DNA of 64,000 nucleotides from CAYPTB01 sp964413535. GTDB taxonomy: Bacteria; Planctomycetota; UBA1135; GCA-002686595. The notes under the pieces were generated by a model. It saw nothing but the letters and a program-made list of their open reading frames with translations, was not told the origin of the DNA and searched no databases. Positions within the stretch are counted from its first letter, which is position 1. Each line of letters starts with the position of its first letter. This document shows, one piece after another, positions 60,415-64,000 of this stretch. A program made the translations under genes and the position numbers. The DNA lies in contig CAYPTB010000054.1 of assembly GCA_964413535.1 (NCBI GenBank), positions 1 through 64,000 on the forward strand. The letters are read 5' to 3'.

Positions 60415-61835
60415 CCAGCCACCTCGGCGCGCTCCGAGCGGCGCGCGCGCAGTCCTTCGACCAGCCGCTCGAGCGCCATGCCGCGGCTCCCCTTGACGAG
60501 CACGAGGTCGCCCTCGCGCGCGATCTCGCCCCGCGGATCGCGCGCGTCGAGCGCGGAGGGGAAGTGGAGGGCGGCGGTCGCGGGAAGTCCAGACTGGATC
60601 GCTGCGTCGACGGCGAACCGCGCGAGCGCCCCGATCCCGATGACGATGTCGATCCCCGCGGCCACCGCCTCCATCCCGATCTCTCGATGCATCCGGTCGG
60701 CGTACTCCCCCAGCTCGAGCATGTCGCCCAGCACCAGGATTCGACGACCGAAGCCGTGCAACCCCGCGAGCACGCGCACGGCGGCGCGCGCCGAGTCGGG
60801 GTTGGAGTTGTAGCTGTCGTCGATCAGGGTGATGCCGCCGAGCTCGATCCGCTCGAGGCGCTGGCGCCCGCCCGTGAGTCCGCCGACGAAGGGCAGCACG
60901 TCCTCCAGCGCGAGCCCGACGCCCAGGCAGATGCCGAGCGCGGCGAGGCAGTTCTGGACGTTGTGCGTGCCGAGCAGCGGGAAGGAGACCTCGTGCCCGT
61001 TCAGCCGGAACACGCTCCCCCCCGGGTGGAACCAGACGTCGCGCGCGTCGAGATCGCCGCCGCCGTCGATGCTGAACGTGATCACGCGCGCCGCGGTCTC
61101 GTCGCGGATGGCGAGCGAGTAGCGACAGTCGGCGTTCACCACGCAAGTCCCGTCGGCGGGGAGCGCTCGGGCGAGGTCGCCCTTCTCGCGCGCGACCCCC
61201 TCGAGGGAACCGAGCCCCTCGAGGTGCGCGGCTCCGATGTTCGTGATCACGCCGACCTCGGGTCGCGCGATGCGACACAGTGCGGCGATCTCCCCCGGAC
61301 GGTTGGTTCCGAGCTCGCAGACCAGCGCGCGCGTCCCGTGATCGGCCAGGCACAGGGTCAACGGCAGGCCGATGTCGTTGTTGAACGATCGCGGCGAACC
61401 GACCGTCGGCATCAGCCGCTCGAGCAGTTGCACCGCGATGCCCTTCGTGGTCGTCTTGCCGCACGATCCGGTCACCCCGACGACGCAGGCTCCGAGGCGC
61501 GAGCGGTGCCACGCCGCGAAGTCGCCCAGCGCGCGCCTCGGATCGGGGTGAGCCAGCACCGGACACGGTCCCGCGAGCTCGGGATCCCCACCCGAGAGCG
61601 CCCGCACTTCCTCTGGGTTCGAGGCGCGCAGGCACAACGCGCCGGCGCCGCGGCGCGCGGCCGAGCGCGCGAAGTCGTTGCCGCGGAAGTTCGGGCCGTC
61701 GAGCGCGATGAAGAGCTCCCCGGCGGAGAGCGTGCGCGAATCGGTCCCCACGCCGATCAGCGTCGCGTCGTGATTCCCCGACACGAGCTCCGCGCCCGTC
61801 ACGTCGCGGAAGTCCGTCAGTGAGAAGGGATTCAC
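60411..61835 (-). CDS. murF: UDP-MurNAc-tripeptide:D-Ala-D-Ala ligase
   Basis: This 474-aa Mur ligase adds the D-Ala-D-Ala dipeptide. The N-terminal domain has DSRTLSAGELFIALDG, the P-loop is GVTGSCGKTTTK, then NNDIGLPLTL, TNIGAAHLEGLGS and LIDDSYNSNPDS, which together identify MurF. It starts with GTG at 61835, overlapping murE. The SNPDS segment and MALERLVEGL near the end are family-typical. Confidence 0.95.
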   Translation of the reverse strand: MNPFSLTDFRDVTGAELVSGNHDATLIGVGTDSRTLSAGELFIALDGPNFRGNDFARSAARRGAGALCLRASNPEEVRALSGGDPELAGPCPVLAHPDPRRALGDFAAWHRSRLGACVVGVTGSCGKTTTKGIAVQLLERLMPTVGSPRSFNNDIGLPLTLCLADHGTRALVCELGTNRPGEIAALCRIARPEVGVITNIGAAHLEGLGSLEGVAREKGDLARALPADGTCVVNADCRYSLAIRDETAARVITFSIDGGGDLDARDVWFHPGGSVFRLNGHEVSFPLLGTHNVQNCLAALGICLGVGLALEDVLPFVGGLTGGRQRLERIELGGITLIDDSYNSNPDSARAAVRVLAGLHGFGRRILVLGDMLELGEYADRMHREIGMEAVAAGIDIVIGIGALARFAVDAAIQSGLPATAALHFPSALDARDPRGEIAREGDLVLVKGSRGMALERLVEGLRARRSERAEVAG

Positions 61836-63346
61836 GCGGGCACTCCCAGGAGAGCGGCTTGCACGACCTCGCGGTCGTCGAAGGCGAGCTTCTTGCCGCG
61901 GATCTCCTGCGTCGTCTCGTGCCCCTTGCCGGCGACCAGCACGATGTCGTCCGGTCGAGCGAGCCCCACGGCGAGCTCGATCGCGCGGCGGCGGTCCACC
62001 TCGACGTGCGTCTCGGCCGGAGCTCCGACGAGCCCCTTCAGGACGTCCTCGAGGATGGCCTCCGGCGACTCGTTGCGCGGGTTGTCGCTCGTCGCGAGCG
62101 CGACGTCGGCGAGCTCGCCGACGATGCGCCCCATCGGCTCGCGCTTGCCGCGGTCGCGGTTCCCTCCGCAGCCGAAGACGCACAGGAGCCGACCCTTCCC
62201 GCGCTCGTCCAGCACCTCGCGCAGCGCGCCCAACGTCTTGGCGAGCGCCGCCTCGGTGTGCGCGTAGTCGACCACGACCGAGAACGGGTGATCCGGTCCG
62301 GTCACCGACTGCAGGCGTCCCGGGGGCGGAGTCGAGCGCGCGAGCCCGCCCAGCGCACGGGCGGCGCCCACGCCCGAGACCAACGCCGCGGCCAGGGCCG
62401 CCAGCGCGTTCTCGACGTTGTGCCGCCCCATGAGCGGGAGCGCGACGGGCGTCCTTCGGATCCCCATGCCCTCGATCTCGAAGCGCATCCCGGAGCGAGC
62501 GGCCGACAGCGCTCGCGCCGTGAGATCGCTCTCGACGTCGACGCCGTAGGTCGCGACGCGCGCTCCGCGCTCGACCGCCGCCCGCGCCATCCTCTCGCCG
62601 ACCTTGTCGTGCGCGGGAACGATGGCCCATCCTTCGGCCGGCAGCATGCGGAAGAGCCGCTCCTTGGCGGCGGCGTAGCTCTCCATGTCGGCGTGGTAGT
62701 CCAGGTGGTCGCGGGAGAGATTCGTGAAGACGGCGACGTCCAGGGCCGTTCCGGCGAGTCGCTCCTGGTCCAGCGCGTGCGAGCTCGCTTCCATGACGAC
62801 CGAATCGCCGCCGTGCTGCGCGTGCTGCGCGAAGAGGCGCTGCAGGACGGGCGAGTCGGGCGTCGTGTGCGTCGAAGCGACCTGGAAGCCGCCGGCGAGC
62901 TCGTACACGACCGTGCCGATCTGCGCCGGCTCGCGTCCGGCCCGACGCAGGATCTCGGTCAAGAGGTGAGCGACAGAGGTCTTGCCGTTCGTGCCCGTGA
63001 TCCCGACGACCTTCAGCTTCTCGGAGGGGTTCCCGTGGACGAACGCCGCCACCTCGCCCGCGACCCGCCGCGCGTCGACGTGCGCCCAGACGGGAGCGCG
63101 CGAGCCGAGGGGCGCGATGCCGCTCGACTGCGTGCCGGACACCAGCACGGCGGCCGCTCCGCGCGCAAGGGCGTCGGGGACGAAGCGCGTACCGTCGGCG
63201 CTGAGGCCGGGGAGCGCCGCGAAGAGCGCCGCCTCGCGCACGCGTCGGCTGTCGAGCTCGACGTCCCGGATCTCGGGATCGAAGCCTCGGAAGGACAACG
63301 GACAATCGCCGCCGAATCGCCGCACGAGGTCGGACAGTCGTGCCAT
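61832..63346 (-). CDS. murE: UDP-MurNAc-dipeptide:meso-diaminopimelate ligase
   Basis: This 504-aa Mur ligase adds the third residue of the stem peptide. The P-loop is GITGTNGKTSV (115-125), followed by TTPDSPVLQ, EASSHALDQ and TNLSRDHLDYH. The motif SDNPRNE near residue 420 is the DNPR signature of ligases that add meso-diaminopimelate rather than lysine, so the wall is probably of the diaminopimelate type. The start is ATG at 63346, two bases after the ftsI stop. Confidence 0.95.
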   Translation of the reverse strand: MARLSDLVRRFGGDCPLSFRGFDPEIRDVELDSRRVREAALFAALPGLSADGTRFVPDALARGAAAVLVSGTQSSGIAPLGSRAPVWAHVDARRVAGEVAAFVHGNPSEKLKVVGITGTNGKTSVAHLLTEILRRAGREPAQIGTVVYELAGGFQVASTHTTPDSPVLQRLFAQHAQHGGDSVVMEASSHALDQERLAGTALDVAVFTNLSRDHLDYHADMESYAAAKERLFRMLPAEGWAIVPAHDKVGERMARAAVERGARVATYGVDVESDLTARALSAARSGMRFEIEGMGIRRTPVALPLMGRHNVENALAALAAALVSGVGAARALGGLARSTPPPGRLQSVTGPDHPFSVVVDYAHTEAALAKTLGALREVLDERGKGRLLCVFGCGGNRDRGKREPMGRIVGELADVALATSDNPRNESPEAILEDVLKGLVGAPAETHVEVDRRRAIELAVGLARPDDIVLVAGKGHETTQEIRGKKLAFDDREVVQAALLGVPA

Positions 63347-63348
63347 CC

Positions 63349-64000
63349 CTATTGCACCCTCCAGGGTTGATCTCGCTCGCTGTCGTCCAATCGATCGGGG
63401 GGGAGCGCCGTCGAGGGAGCGAAGCCCGCGACGAGCTCGGGCGTCGTCTCGCGACCCCCGCGCGTGAGGCCCAAGGCCTCGACCAGGATGTCCATCGCGG
63501 CCGGGCCCGCGACGCGCGAGCCGAAGCGCTCGCCGCTGCGCGGCTCGTCCACCACCACGAGCACGGCGATCTCCCGCTCGGACCCGGGGAGGCGTCCAAC
63601 CACGCAGATCGAGGACGTGTGGCACTTCGGGTGCTTGGGGTCGCGAACCCCGCGCAGCGCCGTGTAGTCGCGCTGGGTCACGCTCTTCCCGGCTTCCGTG
63701 AGCGCTCGGGCGCGAGCTCCGAAGACGTGCAGACAGACCTCGTCCGGAACGCGTTCCGCCGTGCCCGTCTTCGTGCCCATCACGATGTCGTCGCGCCAGA
63801 GCGCCTTGCCGGTGCCGATCCTCGCACCGAGTTCCATCATTTCGCGCACCCGATCGCAAGTGTCGCGCGAGAAGACCCGCCGTTCGTCGGGGCGCCGCAG
63901 CTCGTAGCGCTCGCTTCCGTGGACGATGGAATCCGCCACTTCGAGCTCGCGGAAGACGCCGCCGCGCAGCACCGTGCACAGGGCCTGCATGTGCTGCCAG
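63349..64000 (-). CDS. ftsI: FtsI-like penicillin-binding protein, C-terminal part
   Basis: The last 216 or so residues of a class B penicillin-binding protein are visible; the start lies beyond the window. The transpeptidase KTG motif is in IVMGTKTGTAERV. A cysteine-bearing stretch (DPKHPKCHTSSICVVGRL) occurs in the late part of the domain, followed by the VVVDEPRSGERFGSRVAGPAAMDI segment. The position directly before murE is where ftsI stands in dcw clusters. The transpeptidase nucleophile lies upstream and cannot be checked. Confidence 0.88.
   Translation of the reverse strand, partial: WQHMQALCTVLRGGVFRELEVADSIVHGSERYELRRPDERRVFSRDTCDRVREMMELGARIGTGKALWRDDIVMGTKTGTAERVPDEVCLHVFGARARALTEAGKSVTQRDYTALRGVRDPKHPKCHTSSICVVGRLPGSEREIAVLVVVDEPRSGERFGSRVAGPAAMDILVEALGLTRGGRETTPELVAGFAPSTALPPDRLDDSERDQPWRVQ

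Noticed and set aside
1..64000. CRISPR arrays, rRNA genes, transposase genes or prophage
   Set aside because: No regularly spaced repeats, rRNA-like sequence, transposase or integrase motif was found on either strand.

Overview
The window is very GC-rich, densely coded bacterial DNA, most likely from a member of the Planctomycetota. This is an inference from gene content: a small histone H1-like protein, several long GNAT paralogues, a futalosine menaquinone pathway, NfeD/flotillin genes and a long olefin-biosynthesis operon. No rRNA or marker gene fixes the lineage. No CRISPR array, transposase or phage gene was seen. Both window ends cut genes.

Layout. 1-3.9 kb: a molybdenum hydroxylase operon whose FAD subunit carries the four-cysteine insert typical of 4-hydroxybenzoyl-CoA reductase. 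4.1-6.5 kb: a frameshifted secreted protein with a pilin-like tail. 6.5-11 kb: PAP2 phosphatase, a phosphodiesterase and RecQ, plus a stray copy of the RecQ C-terminus. 11.2-12.7 kb: mqnB-mqnD. 13-17.8 kb: histone-like, EVE-domain, flotillin and two NfeD genes. 17.9-23 kb: two GNAT paralogues, tRNA-Sec (selC), a glycerophosphodiesterase and selA. 23.2-37.9 kb: recJ, a frameshifted carboxypeptidase-regulatory-like protein, a kinase-like protein, polA, a multi-cluster ferredoxin, a DUF4389 membrane protein, a methyltransferase, two more GNAT paralogues, a haem-oxygenase-fold protein and dinB. 38-50.2 kb: the centrepiece operon. 50.2-52.8 kb: a glutamine amidotransferase and thrS. 53.1-64 kb: a dcw peptidoglycan cluster (ftsI, murE, murF, mraY, ftsW, LysM, small protein, murG, murC, murB) with no murD.

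The 38-50 kb region combines a complete oleABCD pathway, which condenses two fatty acyl chains head to head into a long olefin, with its own type II fatty-acid-synthase set: ketosynthase, acyl carrier protein, dehydratase, enoyl reductase and phosphopantetheinyl transferase. It also has two phytoene-desaturase-like flavoenzymes and a GbsR/MarR-like regulator. Most junctions are GTGA or ATGA overlaps, so the genes are almost certainly co-expressed. The set suggests a dedicated line that builds and desaturates an unusual acyl chain, hands it to OleA, and yields a specialised hydrocarbon. It resembles in outline the CrtI/FabF/ACP sets proposed for ladderane synthesis in anammox bacteria, but the product is unknown.

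A 166-bp element with terminal inverted repeats (MITE-like) occurs twice, about 25 kb apart. Each copy sits exactly between two co-oriented genes, and its CTAG end forms the stop codon of the upstream gene. One copy lies inside the olefin operon, the other inside the NfeD/flotillin operon.
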